This document shows, piece after piece, positions 1 to 8,597 of a stretch of DNA of 64,000 bases. Under the pieces are notes generated by a model. It was not told the DNA's origin. It saw only the letters and a list, made by a program, of their open reading frames with translations, and did no database searches. The position numbers and the translations under genes were made by a program. Position 1 is the first letter of the stretch. Each line of letters starts with the position of its first letter. This DNA comes from Gemmatimonas sp. (GTDB taxonomy: Bacteria > Gemmatimonadota > Gemmatimonadetes > Gemmatimonadales > Gemmatimonadaceae): the NCBI RefSeq assembly GCF_031426495.1, contig NZ_JANPLK010000029.1, forward strand, positions 1 through 64,000, in the 5' to 3' direction.

Positions 1-40
1 GTGGGCGCCGCGGCCGCAGATAACCGCATATTTTTCTGGG

Positions 41-71
41 CGGCCTCTGCGCCCTCTGCCTCTCTGCGTGA
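41..71. repeat. degenerate CTCTGC tandem motif upstream of purD
   Basis: Three CTCTGC cores occur at 45-50, 54-59 and 62-67, separated by two or three C/T/G bases, and the last is followed by GTGA. The stretch is non-coding in any convincing frame and lies about 60 bases before the purD start. It reads as a short degenerate direct repeat. I know of no assigned function. A 5' untranslated leader or an interspersed repeat unit are both possible. Confidence 0.4.
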
Positions 72-132
72 TCGTTTCCAAGGGTGTGAGCGGTTCGCGC
101 TTCACTCTCGGAATTGGACTAGATTTCCCGCC

Positions 133-1413
133 ATGAAGATCCTGCTCCTCGGCTCGGGCGGCCGTGAACACGCACTCGCTGACGCACTCGCGCGCGAGAA
201 TACCACCATCGATCTCGTGGCCGGTCCGGGGAATCCTGGGCTCGCTCAGTTGGCTCGTGTGGTCTCGGTGAATGCCTCCGACCCGATCGAGGTGGCGGAA
301 CTGGCCGAGCGCGAGCAGGTGAAGTTGGTGGTCGTCGGACCCGAGGCGCCGTTGGCGATCGGGCTGGTGGATCATCTGCAGCATATCGGCGTGCCCGTGT
401 TCGGGCCCACGATGGGAGCGGCCAAGGTGGAGACGTCGAAGGCCGACACCAAGGCGTTGATGATGGACGCTGGCATTCCGACGGCGCGCGCCGAGACGCA
501 CAAGAAGTCGGTGGATGCGAAAGAGGCGGTGCGTGCCCGCTTCGGCGTGCCAGTGGTCATCAAGGCCAGCGGACTCGCCGCCGGAAAAGGCGTGATCATC
601 TGTCACACGCTGAAGGAGGCCGACGCCGCCATCGAGCGCGTGCTCGAAGACAAAGCGTTCGGCGAGGCCGGTAGCGAGTGTTTGGTGGAAGCGTTCATGA
701 CCGGTGAAGAGTTGTCGCTGTTCGCGGTGACCGACGGCGTCAACGTGATGCCGATGATTGGCGCGCAAGATCACAAGCGCTTGCTCGACGGCGACGAAGG
801 CCCGAACACGGGTGGCATGGGGGCGTACACGCCCGTGTCGTTCTCCACGCCCGGGCTCGTGGACGATGTCACCGAGCGGATCTTCCTGCCCACATTGCAC
901 GCCCTGCGCAAGCGCGGCACGCCGTTCACCGGGCTGCTCTACGCGGGATTGATGCTCACGGAAGAAGGCCCCAAGGTCGTGGAGTTCAATTGTCGGTTCG
1001 GCGATCCGGAAACGCAGGCGATCTTGCCGATGCTGACCAGCAGCCTGCTCGATCCGATGTTGACCGTGGCCCATGGTGGCCGCATCGGTAGCCTGTCGCC
1101 GTTTACGTGGCGTGACGGCGCCTCGGTCACCACGGTCGTCGCGTCGCAGGGCTATCCGGATGCACCGATCACCGGTCAGCACATCACGCTGCCGTCGTTC
1201 AGCGACGACTTGCGCGTGTATCACGCCGGCACGTCGCTCGCGGCCGATGGATCGCTGCGCACCAGTGGTGGGCGCGTGTTCGCCGTGACGGCGATGGCCG
1301 ACACCTTCGCCGATGCCCAGGACGCGAGCCGCGACGCGGCGTCGCGCATCGAGTTCGAAGGTGCGATCTATCGCGGCGACATCGGCTGGCGGGAAGCGGC
1401 GCGACTTGCCTGA
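133..1413 (+). CDS. purD: phosphoribosylamine--glycine ligase (GAR synthetase)
   Basis: PurD ligates glycine to 5-phosphoribosylamine with ATP in the second step of de novo purine synthesis, in the cytoplasm. The 426-residue product has the family length. It starts with the glycine-rich N-terminal loop MKILLLGSGGREHA, followed by the ATP-grasp segment (VVIKASGLAAGKGV, then GGMGAYTP and EFNCRFGDPETQ, which carry metal and ATP ligands) and a C-terminal GARS_C domain. The reading frame is open to the window edge, but ATG at 133 begins exactly at the conserved N terminus and is preferred over the upstream GTG. The stop overlaps the mutM start by 8 bases, which suggests co-transcription. Confidence 0.96.
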   Translation: MKILLLGSGGREHALADALARENTTIDLVAGPGNPGLAQLARVVSVNASDPIEVAELAEREQVKLVVVGPEAPLAIGLVDHLQHIGVPVFGPTMGAAKVETSKADTKALMMDAGIPTARAETHKKSVDAKEAVRARFGVPVVIKASGLAAGKGVIICHTLKEADAAIERVLEDKAFGEAGSECLVEAFMTGEELSLFAVTDGVNVMPMIGAQDHKRLLDGDEGPNTGGMGAYTPVSFSTPGLVDDVTERIFLPTLHALRKRGTPFTGLLYAGLMLTEEGPKVVEFNCRFGDPETQAILPMLTSSLLDPMLTVAHGGRIGSLSPFTWRDGASVTTVVASQGYPDAPITGQHITLPSFSDDLRVYHAGTSLAADGSLRTSGGRVFAVTAMADTFADAQDASRDAASRIEFEGAIYRGDIGWREAARLA

Positions 1414-2263
1414 GCTTCCCGAAACGGAGACCATTGCGCGCGATCTCGACGCGATGGTGTGTGGCGCCACCATCGTCGGGGTCGACGTGCTCAAAGCCGA
1501 CGTGCTTCGCGAGGCCGATGCGGCGGGCTTTGCCGAGACGCTGTCGGGACTCACTATTGCCCACGTGTGGCGCCGGGCGAAACTGATCGTGCTGGACATG
1601 CGGCCTCGCTCGACGGCCGCGGACGTCGCCGAGCCGCCGTGGCGAGTCGTGGTGCAGCCGCGCTTCACCGGCGGCATGGTGGTCGATGATGGCTCGCTGT
1701 CGGAGGCCGACCGGGCGTACGTGGCCGTCACGCTGCGCCTGCACGATGGCCGCGCCCTGCACTACCGCGATGTACGGCGGTTGGGCACGGTGGCGCTGAT
1801 GTCACCCGAACGTTTCACGAAGTATTCGAGCGCATTAGGTGCCGAACCTCTTGACCCGGAGCTTGGCGACGCCGAGTTTTCGGGACTTGTTCGGGAGTCG
1901 CGCCAAGCCATCAAAGTGTTCCTGATGGACCAGAAGCGACTCGCCGGCGTCGGCAACATCTACGCGAACGAGGCTCTGTGGCTGGCCGGGATCGATCCGT
2001 CGCGCGAAGCGCGCACTCTCTCCGAGCAGGAACGCGCTGCGCTGCGGTCGCAGCTCTGTGCCGTGTTGACCGCCTCCATCGCGGCCCGCGGTACGAGCTT
2101 CCGCGACTACCGGGACGCGCGCGGTGAACGGGGATCTTTCGTCGAGCAGTTGGCAGCCTACGGTCGCGCCGGCGAGCCCTGTCTCGCCTGCGGCCGCCGT
2201 CTGGTCGGCACGCACGCGATCGACGGGCGCAGCACCGTCTTCTGCTCGCACTGCCAACGGTAG
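1406..2263 (+). CDS. mutM: formamidopyrimidine-DNA glycosylase (Fpg/MutM)
   Basis: Bifunctional DNA glycosylase/AP lyase that removes 8-oxoguanine and FapyG. The protein must begin with Met-Pro-Glu because Pro2 is the catalytic nucleophile. Here PELPETE directly follows a TTG codon at 1406, so TTG is chosen as start although the frame extends upstream. The second catalytic lysine is seen in RRAKLIV, and the C-terminal zinc finger has Cys259, Cys262, Cys280 and Cys283 around the DNA-binding GRSTVF arginine. Length of 285 residues is close to the usual 270-290. The start lies inside the 3' end of purD, so translation is probably coupled. Confidence 0.95.
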   Translation: MPELPETETIARDLDAMVCGATIVGVDVLKADVLREADAAGFAETLSGLTIAHVWRRAKLIVLDMRPRSTAADVAEPPWRVVVQPRFTGGMVVDDGSLSEADRAYVAVTLRLHDGRALHYRDVRRLGTVALMSPERFTKYSSALGAEPLDPELGDAEFSGLVRESRQAIKVFLMDQKRLAGVGNIYANEALWLAGIDPSREARTLSEQERAALRSQLCAVLTASIAARGTSFRDYRDARGERGSFVEQLAAYGRAGEPCLACGRRLVGTHAIDGRSTVFCSHCQR

Positions 2264-2300
2264 GCTCGGCGGTACACGGCGCGGCAAGTCGCGCCCCAAG

Positions 2301-3461
2301 TTGGCCACTCAACTCGACCTGTCGGTCGGCTCACCCGACGCCGACGTGCAGCGACTGCGAGCCCAGGTGCGCGAGCAGATGCGCAACGAGCCGGGCGTCT
2401 ATCTCATGCGCGGCGTACACGGCGAAGTGCTCTATGTGGGCAAGAGTACGCAGGTCCGCACGCGACTGTTGTCGTACTTCCGACTACCTTGGCCCGAACA
2501 CCGTCTCGCGCAGCTGCTGCGCGAGACGTCGCGCATCGAGTGGGAGCCGATGCCGAGTGAGTTCGCGGCGCTGCTGCGCGAAGTGCGACTCATTCGTGCG
2601 CACCTCCCAAAGTACAACATCAAGGCCGCGCGCCCGCTCGATAAATGGTGGGTAATCACCGTCGCCGGCGGCCCGGCACCGCGGCTACGCCTTCAGCGCG
2701 CGAGTGCGGCCGCCCGCGCCAAGCAGGCCGCACAGGTTATCGGTCCGTTCGCGTCACGTCGTCCGCTGGTGGAAGCGCTGCGGGTGCTCAACGACGCGCT
2801 GGGCCTGCGTGACTGCACCGACCGCGTGCCGATGGTACTGCATGACGCGGTCGACCTGTTCGACGAGGTGGTGCACCCGTCGCTCACGCGCACGCCCGGC
2901 TGCCATCGCTACGAAACGCGACGCTGTCTCGGGCCGTGCGTTGGGGCGACCACGGAGTACGCCTACCGCGCACAACTCTCTCGCGCGCGGGCCGTGCTGG
3001 AAGGTCGCGACGATTCGCCGCATCAGCAGCTCGTACGCGAGATGTCGGCCGCCAGCGCCGCGCTGAGCTACGAGCGTGCCGGCTGGCTGCGCGACCGGCT
3101 TACGGCGCTGCAGGAGCTCGATGCGCAGTTGGCGCGCGTGCGCGAGGCGATCACGAAGCCGAGCTTCGTGTACGCGATGCCGGGTCGCGATGGTGACGAC
3201 CGATTGTATCTCGTGCGACACGGTCGCGTGGTGGCCGAGGCGCGCTGCCGCGAGCCGGAATCCGTGACGGCGCTCCAGGCGCTCGAGCAACGCGGCGTGC
3301 AGGCCCCCACCGGCGCCGTGGTCGACCAACTCGATGAGCTACTGATGATCGAGTCGTGGTTCCGCACCAGGCCGAACGACGCGGCGCTCACGGCCGACAC
3401 CGTGGTGGGAGCATTGGAGACGTTGGTGCGAGATCGCCGCGACTCCGACTCACTCAGGTGA
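2301..3461 (+). CDS. UvrC N-terminal-half-like GIY-YIG endonuclease
   Basis: This 386-residue protein resembles only the first half of UvrC. A GIY-YIG nuclease domain (GVY at 32-34, LYVGKS at 44-49, later LREVRLIRAHLPKYN with the metal-binding Glu) is followed by the UvrC-type cysteine motif CHRYETRRCLGPCVG. After that comes a UVR-like helical pair (AALSYERAGWLRDRLTALQELD). The RNase H-like 5'-nuclease and helix-hairpin-helix parts of UvrC are absent. It is therefore likely a Cho-like or DinG/DnaQ-associated type of auxiliary 3' incision nuclease. The start is uncertain; TTG at 2301 gives a sensible N terminus 37 bases after mutM. Its position behind mutM supports a repair role. Confidence 0.8.
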   Translation: MATQLDLSVGSPDADVQRLRAQVREQMRNEPGVYLMRGVHGEVLYVGKSTQVRTRLLSYFRLPWPEHRLAQLLRETSRIEWEPMPSEFAALLREVRLIRAHLPKYNIKAARPLDKWWVITVAGGPAPRLRLQRASAAARAKQAAQVIGPFASRRPLVEALRVLNDALGLRDCTDRVPMVLHDAVDLFDEVVHPSLTRTPGCHRYETRRCLGPCVGATTEYAYRAQLSRARAVLEGRDDSPHQQLVREMSAASAALSYERAGWLRDRLTALQELDAQLARVREAITKPSFVYAMPGRDGDDRLYLVRHGRVVAEARCREPESVTALQALEQRGVQAPTGAVVDQLDELLMIESWFRTRPNDAALTADTVVGALETLVRDRRDSDSLR

Positions 3462-3464
3462 GTC
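3447..3464. terminator. hairpin straddling a stop codon between convergent genes
   Basis: GACTCAC and GTGAGTC form a perfect 7-bp stem with loop TCAG. The right arm contains the TGA stop of the GIY-YIG nuclease gene (3459-3461), and the opposing phosphoesterase gene ends 10 bases further on. No U tract follows, so activity as a terminator is inferred from position and symmetry. Confidence 0.4.
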
Positions 3465-3471
3465 CGTCCAC

Positions 3472-3990
3472 CTACTCCATGCCGTCATCTTCAACCACGA
3501 CCTCTTCCGGAATCCCCAGCGGAATCAATTCCACGTCCGCCTTCCCGTTCAGGATGTAGAGCTTCGCCACGCTGGGCTGCAGCTTGAAACGCCGGGGACC
3601 CGCCGCGCCAGGATTCACGACAATGCGCTTCGCGGCCTTGGTGACCAGCTGCACGTGCGTATGTCCGTACACGATCACATCGGCGTTCATGTACGCACTC
3701 ACCAGTCGCGGCGGGTTCACACTGCCGATTTCGTGTCCGTGTGTGACCACGATGCGCACGCCATCGATCGTTTCCTCGATGCGTTCCACCAGATCCGGTC
3801 GCCCAGGGGCGTCGGTGTTGCCCCACACCGCCTGAATCGGCGCGATGGTAGCGAGCTCGATCAGCACTTCCGGCGGCCCCACGTCACCCGCGTGAAAAAT
3901 GCGAGATACGCCGTCAAGCGCCGCGAACACCTCGGGGCGCACCAGTCCGTGCGTATCGGAAATCAGGCCGATGATCGTGGCTTCCTTCAT
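3472..3990 (-). CDS. YfcE/MJ0936-family metallophosphoesterase
   Basis: A small calcineurin-like phosphoesterase of 172 residues. Metal-binding motifs are visible in order: GLISDTHG (D-x-H), FHAGDVG (G-D), VWGNTD (G-N-x-D), VVTHGHEIG and VYGHTHVQ (G-H-x-H). Family members hydrolyse phosphodiesters such as cyclic nucleotides or model substrates with Mn2+; the physiological substrate here is not apparent. It is the last gene of the ubiE-ubiD-ubiA-ubiX operon and its ATG overlaps the stop of the preceding TPR gene (ATGA). The operon position does not itself imply a role in quinone synthesis. Confidence 0.88.
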   Translation of the reverse strand: MKEATIIGLISDTHGLVRPEVFAALDGVSRIFHAGDVGPPEVLIELATIAPIQAVWGNTDAPGRPDLVERIEETIDGVRIVVTHGHEIGSVNPPRLVSAYMNADVIVYGHTHVQLVTKAAKRIVVNPGAAGPRRFKLQPSVAKLYILNGKADVELIPLGIPEEVVVEDDGME

Positions 3991-4664
3991 GGGTTCGTCT
4001 GGTCCTGTGCGAGGTGGTCGCGTCGGCGCCGGAGTTCGGCGAGCGCGCCCTGCCCATCGGGCGTGTCGGGAAAGCGATCGGCCATGCGCCGGAGTTCCAC
4101 GATGGCGCGTCCGGGATCGGCCAACACCCCAAGATACAGGTCCAGGAGTCGATGTGTGGCAAAGAGCTCGTCGGATCGGCTGACATCGGTCACTTGGCGG
4201 AGACGATGCAACAGGTCGCGCGCACGCGCGGGTTCGCCGCCGGCCCGCATGTGCATCTCGGCCTCCGCTCGCAGCAGCGCGGCCATCTCCCCGTGTTTGG
4301 CCCGGAGGGCCTCGAAGGCCCTCGACGCCGCCTCAAAATCGCCTCGTGACGCCAGTGACTCTGCGTGGGAGAACACGGCCGTGCTGCGCCCTCGACCACC
4401 CGGCTCCAAGAGCCCGCGCACCACGCCCTCGGAGAGAACCGCGGTTCCCTTCACGCCGGCCAGAATCACGAGAGCGGCAAAGCACCCTCCGACCATGGCC
4501 AGAATGAACCGCAGAGGCACGGGAACACCGTAGAGCTTCAGCAGCATCTCGGCGGCAATGACCATCAGCGCCGTGACCAGCGTACCGATCACGCTGCGAT
4601 TCAGCCGCGCTCGTTTGCGTTGGCGCTCAACCGCCTGTTCATGCAGCGCCGGATCGAAGGTCAT
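3987..4664 (-). CDS. membrane-anchored TPR-like protein of unknown function
   Basis: A 225-residue protein with a basic N terminus (residues 1-22). Two adjacent hydrophobic helices follow (about 23-45 and 51-72), then an Ala/Arg/Leu-rich helical region (about 95-215) with the spacing of tetratricopeptide-like helices. One example is SLASRGDFEAASRAFEALRAKHG, given here only as a description of helix pairs. I recognise no catalytic motif. It overlaps ubiX upstream and the phosphoesterase downstream by 4 bases each, so it is translated as part of the quinone operon. A scaffold or membrane-assembly role is possible but not shown. Confidence 0.6.
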   Translation of the reverse strand: MTFDPALHEQAVERQRKRARLNRSVIGTLVTALMVIAAEMLLKLYGVPVPLRFILAMVGGCFAALVILAGVKGTAVLSEGVVRGLLEPGGRGRSTAVFSHAESLASRGDFEAASRAFEALRAKHGEMAALLRAEAEMHMRAGGEPARARDLLHRLRQVTDVSRSDELFATHRLLDLYLGVLADPGRAIVELRRMADRFPDTPDGQGALAELRRRRDHLAQDQTNP

Positions 4665-5278
4665 TCGTGCTCGATCTCTCCGCCCCAGCGCTTACCCAGC
4701 GTGTGCTCCACGTCGAGATGATCGAGCACCCGCGCCACGATGAAATCCACCAGATCGTCGATGCGGGCCGGCTTGTGATAAAAGCCTGGCGCCGCCGGAA
4801 TTACGGTGGCCCCGGCCCGCGTGACCTGCGTGAGATTCTCGAGGTGAATGAGCGACAGCGGCGTTTCCCGTGGAACCAAAATCAGCCTACGCCGCTCTTT
4901 CAGCGCCACGTCGGCCGCCCGCTCAACCAGTGAGCGCGACGTGCCGTGAGCGATCGCACTCACCGTGCCCATGCTGCACGGACACACCACCATGCCACTC
5001 GAACGCGCCGAACCCGATGCCGGCGCGGCCCCGCGGTCGTTGTCATCGAATACCGTGACGCAGGCGTCGAAGGCGTCCGCCCCGACGTGCGCCCGCAAGC
5101 TGTGCAGGTCGGGGATATCGCTTTCCGTGGCGAGCAGGCGAAATCCATGGCTCGACACGATCAACCAGGTGGGCACCTGCAACGTGACCAACTCTTGCAA
5201 CAGTCGCACCGCGTACGGTGCCCCCGAGGCGCCCGTAATCGCCAACACCACCGGATGTCGAGCAGCTCCCTGCATCAT
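4661..5278 (-). CDS. ubiX: flavin prenyltransferase UbiX (MqnM-like)
   Basis: UbiX prenylates FMN with dimethylallyl phosphate to make the prenyl-FMN cofactor that activates UbiD-type decarboxylases. The 205-residue sequence has the N-terminal FMN loop VVLAITGASGAPYAVRLL, the central VCPCSMGTVSAIAHGTS segment and the C-terminal RLILVPRETPLSLIHLENL motif of the family. It overlaps ubiA by 4 bases and lies two genes from the ubiD whose product would need its cofactor. In a menaquinone organism using the futalosine route, this is the MqnM role. Confidence 0.93.
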   Translation of the reverse strand: MMQGAARHPVVLAITGASGAPYAVRLLQELVTLQVPTWLIVSSHGFRLLATESDIPDLHSLRAHVGADAFDACVTVFDDNDRGAAPASGSARSSGMVVCPCSMGTVSAIAHGTSRSLVERAADVALKERRRLILVPRETPLSLIHLENLTQVTRAGATVIPAAPGFYHKPARIDDLVDFIVARVLDHLDVEHTLGKRWGGEIEHE

Positions 5279-6228
5279 GCGCCGGATCCGGAAGCGAGGA
5301 AACGAGCCGCCGCAAACGCCGTGAGAAAGCCCAGCGAGATGATACCGTTCATCGTGAAGAAGGCCGCGTCGAGCTTGGTGAGATCATCGGCCTTCACCAT
5401 GCGATGTTCCCACACCAGCATTGCCGCCACAAAGGCCACGCCGCCCCACAACACCATCTGCACCGCCGGCACGCCGATGCCCAGCGGATGCGTGGAGACC
5501 ACGACCGCCAGACAGCTCACCGCGATCACGTGCAGTGTACGCGAAAAGAGAATGGCGTTCGGCACACCGATGGCCGAAGGCATGCTGTGCAACCCGTTGG
5601 TGCGATCGAACTCGGCGTCCTGCAGCGCATACAGCATGTCGAAGCCGCCACTCCAGCACACGATGGCCAACGCGAGCACGCACAAGAACCACCACGGGTC
5701 GCTCCACGCACCGGTCACCGCCAAATAGCCGCCAACCGGCGCCATCGACAATCCAAGGCCAAGCCACAGGTGCGAGTACCGCGTGAAACGCTTGGTATAG
5801 CTGTAGCCGAGCACCCACAGCAACGCGACGGGTGACAGCGCGAGGCACAACGGATTCAACTGCCACGCCGCAATCACGAACACCGCACTGGCGACAGCCA
5901 CTGCCCCTTTGGCCTGCGCCAACGACAGCGTGCCGGCCGGCAACTCGCGCTTGGCCGTGCGCGGATTGATCGCATCGACATCGCGATCGACGATGCGGTT
6001 GAACCCCATTCCGGCAAAGCGCGCCGCCGTGAAGGCCAGCAATACCCAACCCACCATCGCCACCGTGACCGGTGCCACCACGCTTGCGCACAACACTCCG
6101 ACCAACGCAAACGGCATCGCGAAGACCGTGTGCGGCAGCTTCACGAAGTTGGCCAGGCGCACCAGCAGCGACTCGCCGGTCATGAGTTGACCGTCGCGGG
6201 CACCCTTCGGCGGCACGACGCTGCTCAC
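5275..6228 (-). CDS. ubiA: UbiA-family prenyltransferase (MqnP-like)
   Basis: Polytopic membrane prenyltransferase that attaches the isoprenoid tail to the aromatic quinone precursor. Both Asp-rich motifs are visible: GFNRIVDRDVDAINPRT (NxxxDxxxD) and DMLYALQDAEFDRTNG (DxxxD). They are separated by several hydrophobic helices. Two starts are credible. GTG at 6228 forms a 4-base GTGA overlap with the ubiD stop, in keeping with the other junctions of this operon; ATG at 6183 gives MTGESLLVRLANFVKLPHT. In the futalosine pathway this enzyme (MqnP) prenylates 1,4-dihydroxy-6-naphthoate before decarboxylation. Confidence 0.9.
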   Translation of the reverse strand: MSSVVPPKGARDGQLMTGESLLVRLANFVKLPHTVFAMPFALVGVLCASVVAPVTVAMVGWVLLAFTAARFAGMGFNRIVDRDVDAINPRTAKRELPAGTLSLAQAKGAVAVASAVFVIAAWQLNPLCLALSPVALLWVLGYSYTKRFTRYSHLWLGLGLSMAPVGGYLAVTGAWSDPWWFLCVLALAIVCWSGGFDMLYALQDAEFDRTNGLHSMPSAIGVPNAILFSRTLHVIAVSCLAVVVSTHPLGIGVPAVQMVLWGGVAFVAAMLVWEHRMVKADDLTKLDAAFFTMNGIISLGFLTAFAAARFLASGSGA

Positions 6229-7715
6229 GGCTTTGCCATCGGCGGCAGCCCGAGCTTCGACCACTTCGCATCGACTGCCCGCTGGGTCTCGGCGTCCATG
6301 GTGATCACCTTGGGCCACGCGCGGGTGAAGCCTTCTTCCGGCCACTTCCGCGTGGCGTCGATCCCCATCTTGCTGCCGTACGTGAACGCACGGCTGGCGT
6401 GATCGAGCACATCCACCGGCCCCATGGTGAAGCGCACGTCGCGCTGCGGGTCCATGTTGTTCAGCGCTACCCACCACGCCTCCACCGGGTTGCGCACGTT
6501 TACTTCCTTGTCCACCACCACCAGCACTTTCGCCAGCGACATCAGTCCCTGTCCCCACAAGGCGTGCATCACCTTGTCCGCGTGCCCGGGATACTTTTTG
6601 TCGATGCTCACGAACACGAGGTTGTGAAAGCCACCCTCGGCAGGCATGTGGTAATCCACAATCTCCGGCGTGGTGAGCTTGAGCAGCGGCAGGAAGATGC
6701 GCTCGGTGGCGTGGCCGAGATAGAAATCTTCCATTGGAGGACGTCCCACGATCGTCGTGGAGTACACCGCGTGCTTGCGCATGGTGACCGCCGTGACGTG
6801 CACTTGGGGATACAAATCGGCTTCGGAGTAGAAGCCGGTGTGATCGCCGAACGGCCCTTCAACCACCAGTGCTTCTGCGGGATCGATATAGCCCTCGATC
6901 ACGAACTCGGCGTCGGCCGGCACTTCGAGATCACACGACACGGCCTTCGTGAGCTTCACGGGATCGCGCCGCAGAAATCCGGCGAAGAGAAACTCGTCGA
7001 TGTTGGGCGGCAGCGGCGCGCTCGCCGAGAACATGCTGGCCGGGTCGGCACCGACGACGATGCACACTGGCATCTTCTCGCCACGCTCGGCCATCTGTCG
7101 CATATGCTCAGCGCCCGTCTTGTGACGCTGCCAGTGCATTGCCACCGACTTTTTATCGAGCTGCTGCACGCGGTACATACCGACGTTGCGAATGCCACGA
7201 ACCGGATCCTTGCTGATCACCGCCGTCATGGTGATGAACGGCCCGCCGTCTTCGGGCCAGCAATGCAGGACGGGGATCCTGTCGAGATCGATCTCGTCGC
7301 CCTGCCATACGATCTCCTGACACGACGGCGTGCCGCTCTTGGTGCGCGGCGGGAACTTCGACACCTCGAGTAGGCGAGGCAACAATGAGAGCTTGCCGAG
7401 GAAGCCGTCAGGCACCTTGAGATCCATCAGCGCCGTGATGCGATCGCCGATGGCGTCGAGGTCGTTTACGCCGAGCGCCAGGGCCATTCGGCGCATGGAG
7501 CCGAACAAGTTGATGGCCACCGGATACTGCGAACGCGTACCGTCGCGGAGAATCGGATGCTCGAACAGCAGCGCCTTGCCGCCGCCGGGCATCTTGGAGA
7601 CACGGTCGGCAATCTCGGTGATCTCGAGATGCACTTTCACCGGCTCGGTGACGCGGTGCAGTTCGCCGGCCCGATCGATGGCGGTAATGAAATCGGAAAG
7701 CGTATCGAGAGACAT
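6225..7715 (-). CDS. ubiD: UbiD-family prenyl-FMN-dependent decarboxylase (MqnL-like)
   Basis: A 496-residue member of the UbiD family, which decarboxylates aromatic acids using prenyl-FMN. Family segments are present throughout: LFEHPILRDGTRSQYPVAINLFGS near the N terminus (given in part), IPVLHCWPEDGGPFIT, IRNVGMYRVQ, GADPASMFSASAPLP, and the EGPFGDHTGFYSE segment with active-site acids. Neighbouring ubiX supplies the cofactor and ubiA the prenylated substrate. Together these three plus ubiE match the MqnL/MqnM/MqnP/MenG tail of the futalosine menaquinone pathway. Ubiquinone use cannot be excluded from sequence alone. Confidence 0.93.
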   Translation of the reverse strand: MSLDTLSDFITAIDRAGELHRVTEPVKVHLEITEIADRVSKMPGGGKALLFEHPILRDGTRSQYPVAINLFGSMRRMALALGVNDLDAIGDRITALMDLKVPDGFLGKLSLLPRLLEVSKFPPRTKSGTPSCQEIVWQGDEIDLDRIPVLHCWPEDGGPFITMTAVISKDPVRGIRNVGMYRVQQLDKKSVAMHWQRHKTGAEHMRQMAERGEKMPVCIVVGADPASMFSASAPLPPNIDEFLFAGFLRRDPVKLTKAVSCDLEVPADAEFVIEGYIDPAEALVVEGPFGDHTGFYSEADLYPQVHVTAVTMRKHAVYSTTIVGRPPMEDFYLGHATERIFLPLLKLTTPEIVDYHMPAEGGFHNLVFVSIDKKYPGHADKVMHALWGQGLMSLAKVLVVVDKEVNVRNPVEAWWVALNNMDPQRDVRFTMGPVDVLDHASRAFTYGSKMGIDATRKWPEEGFTRAWPKVITMDAETQRAVDAKWSKLGLPPMAKP

Positions 7716-7761
7716 CAGAGACCAACCGGGCGGTACGTCATGGCGTTCCTAAGTGCGTTGC

Positions 7762-8532
7762 TCACGCGGTCCCCACGTGAATCGCGGCGATGCCGAAGGT
7801 GAGGCGTTCCCACGTGACCGTGGTGAAACCCGCGCGGCGCATGTGGCCGGCGAGCGCTTCTTCGGTGGGGAAATGCGAGACGGACATGGGCAGATACGTG
7901 TACGCGCTGCCGTGGCCGCTCACGAGACGCCCCACCAGCGGCAGCACGTGATGGAAGTACAGGTGATAAAACGTGCGCACGATCGCCAGCGGCGGCGTGG
8001 AGAACTCGAGAATCACGAAGCGGGTGCCAGGTTTGAGCACGCGATGCACTTCGCGCAGGCCGGCGTCGAGGTCGGCCACGTTCCGAATGCCGAAGGCCAC
8101 GATCGCCCCGTCGAGGGACGTCGTGGCGAACGGCAGTGCCAGCGCGTCGGCGCCGACTGGGGCGAGTACCTCACGCGAGGCCTTGCCGTTGCCATGTCGC
8201 AGCATCGGCACGGCGAAATCGGCACCGGCTACGAATCCGGAGAATCCCGGCTGCCTGACCAGCGCGGCGCCCACGTCGAGGGTACCGGCGCACAGGTCGA
8301 GGTAGCTCCCCGCCGGTCGCTGGGTCCACTGCAGGGCGCGCAGGGCTTTGCGCCGCCACGCTTTGTCGATGTTCATCGACAGCACGTGATTGAGCAGGTC
8401 ATAGCGCGGCGCGATGTCGGAAAACATCTGCTGCACGTACTCGCGCTTCCCTTCCCCACGGGCGGCCTGTTCGGCCCGGCCGGTGGATTCAGCGCGTTCG
8501 GTGGCCTCGTTCGGAGGCGGGACGACTGGCAT
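7762..8532 (-). CDS. ubiE: demethylmenaquinone methyltransferase (UbiE/MenG)
   Basis: Class I SAM methyltransferase that performs the last C-methylation of menaquinone (or ubiquinone). The sequence shows the UbiE signature at the start, YVQQMFSDIAPRYDLLNHVLSM, then the SAM-binding motif LDLCAGTLDVG, ALALPFATTSLDGAIVAFGIRN and VHRVLKPGTRFVILEFS. Length of 256 residues is typical. About 30 N-terminal residues are Pro/Glu-rich and not conserved. It heads the quinone operon, with 46 bases before ubiD, and is transcribed divergently from the sigma factor gene across about 65 bases. Confidence 0.94.
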   Translation of the reverse strand: MPVVPPPNEATERAESTGRAEQAARGEGKREYVQQMFSDIAPRYDLLNHVLSMNIDKAWRRKALRALQWTQRPAGSYLDLCAGTLDVGAALVRQPGFSGFVAGADFAVPMLRHGNGKASREVLAPVGADALALPFATTSLDGAIVAFGIRNVADLDAGLREVHRVLKPGTRFVILEFSTPPLAIVRTFYHLYFHHVLPLVGRLVSGHGSAYTYLPMSVSHFPTEEALAGHMRRAGFTTVTWERLTFGIAAIHVGTA

Positions 8533-8597
8533 TGGCGAAACATCGACAGGCGGGGGAGTGCGAGCAAGCGCACGCCCATGCTAGGTTATGCGATCCG

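Noticed and set aside
8532..8597. upstream ATG for the sigma factor gene
   Set aside because: The added 22 residues are His/Ala/Cys-rich, not conserved in type, and lie on the divergent ubiE start.
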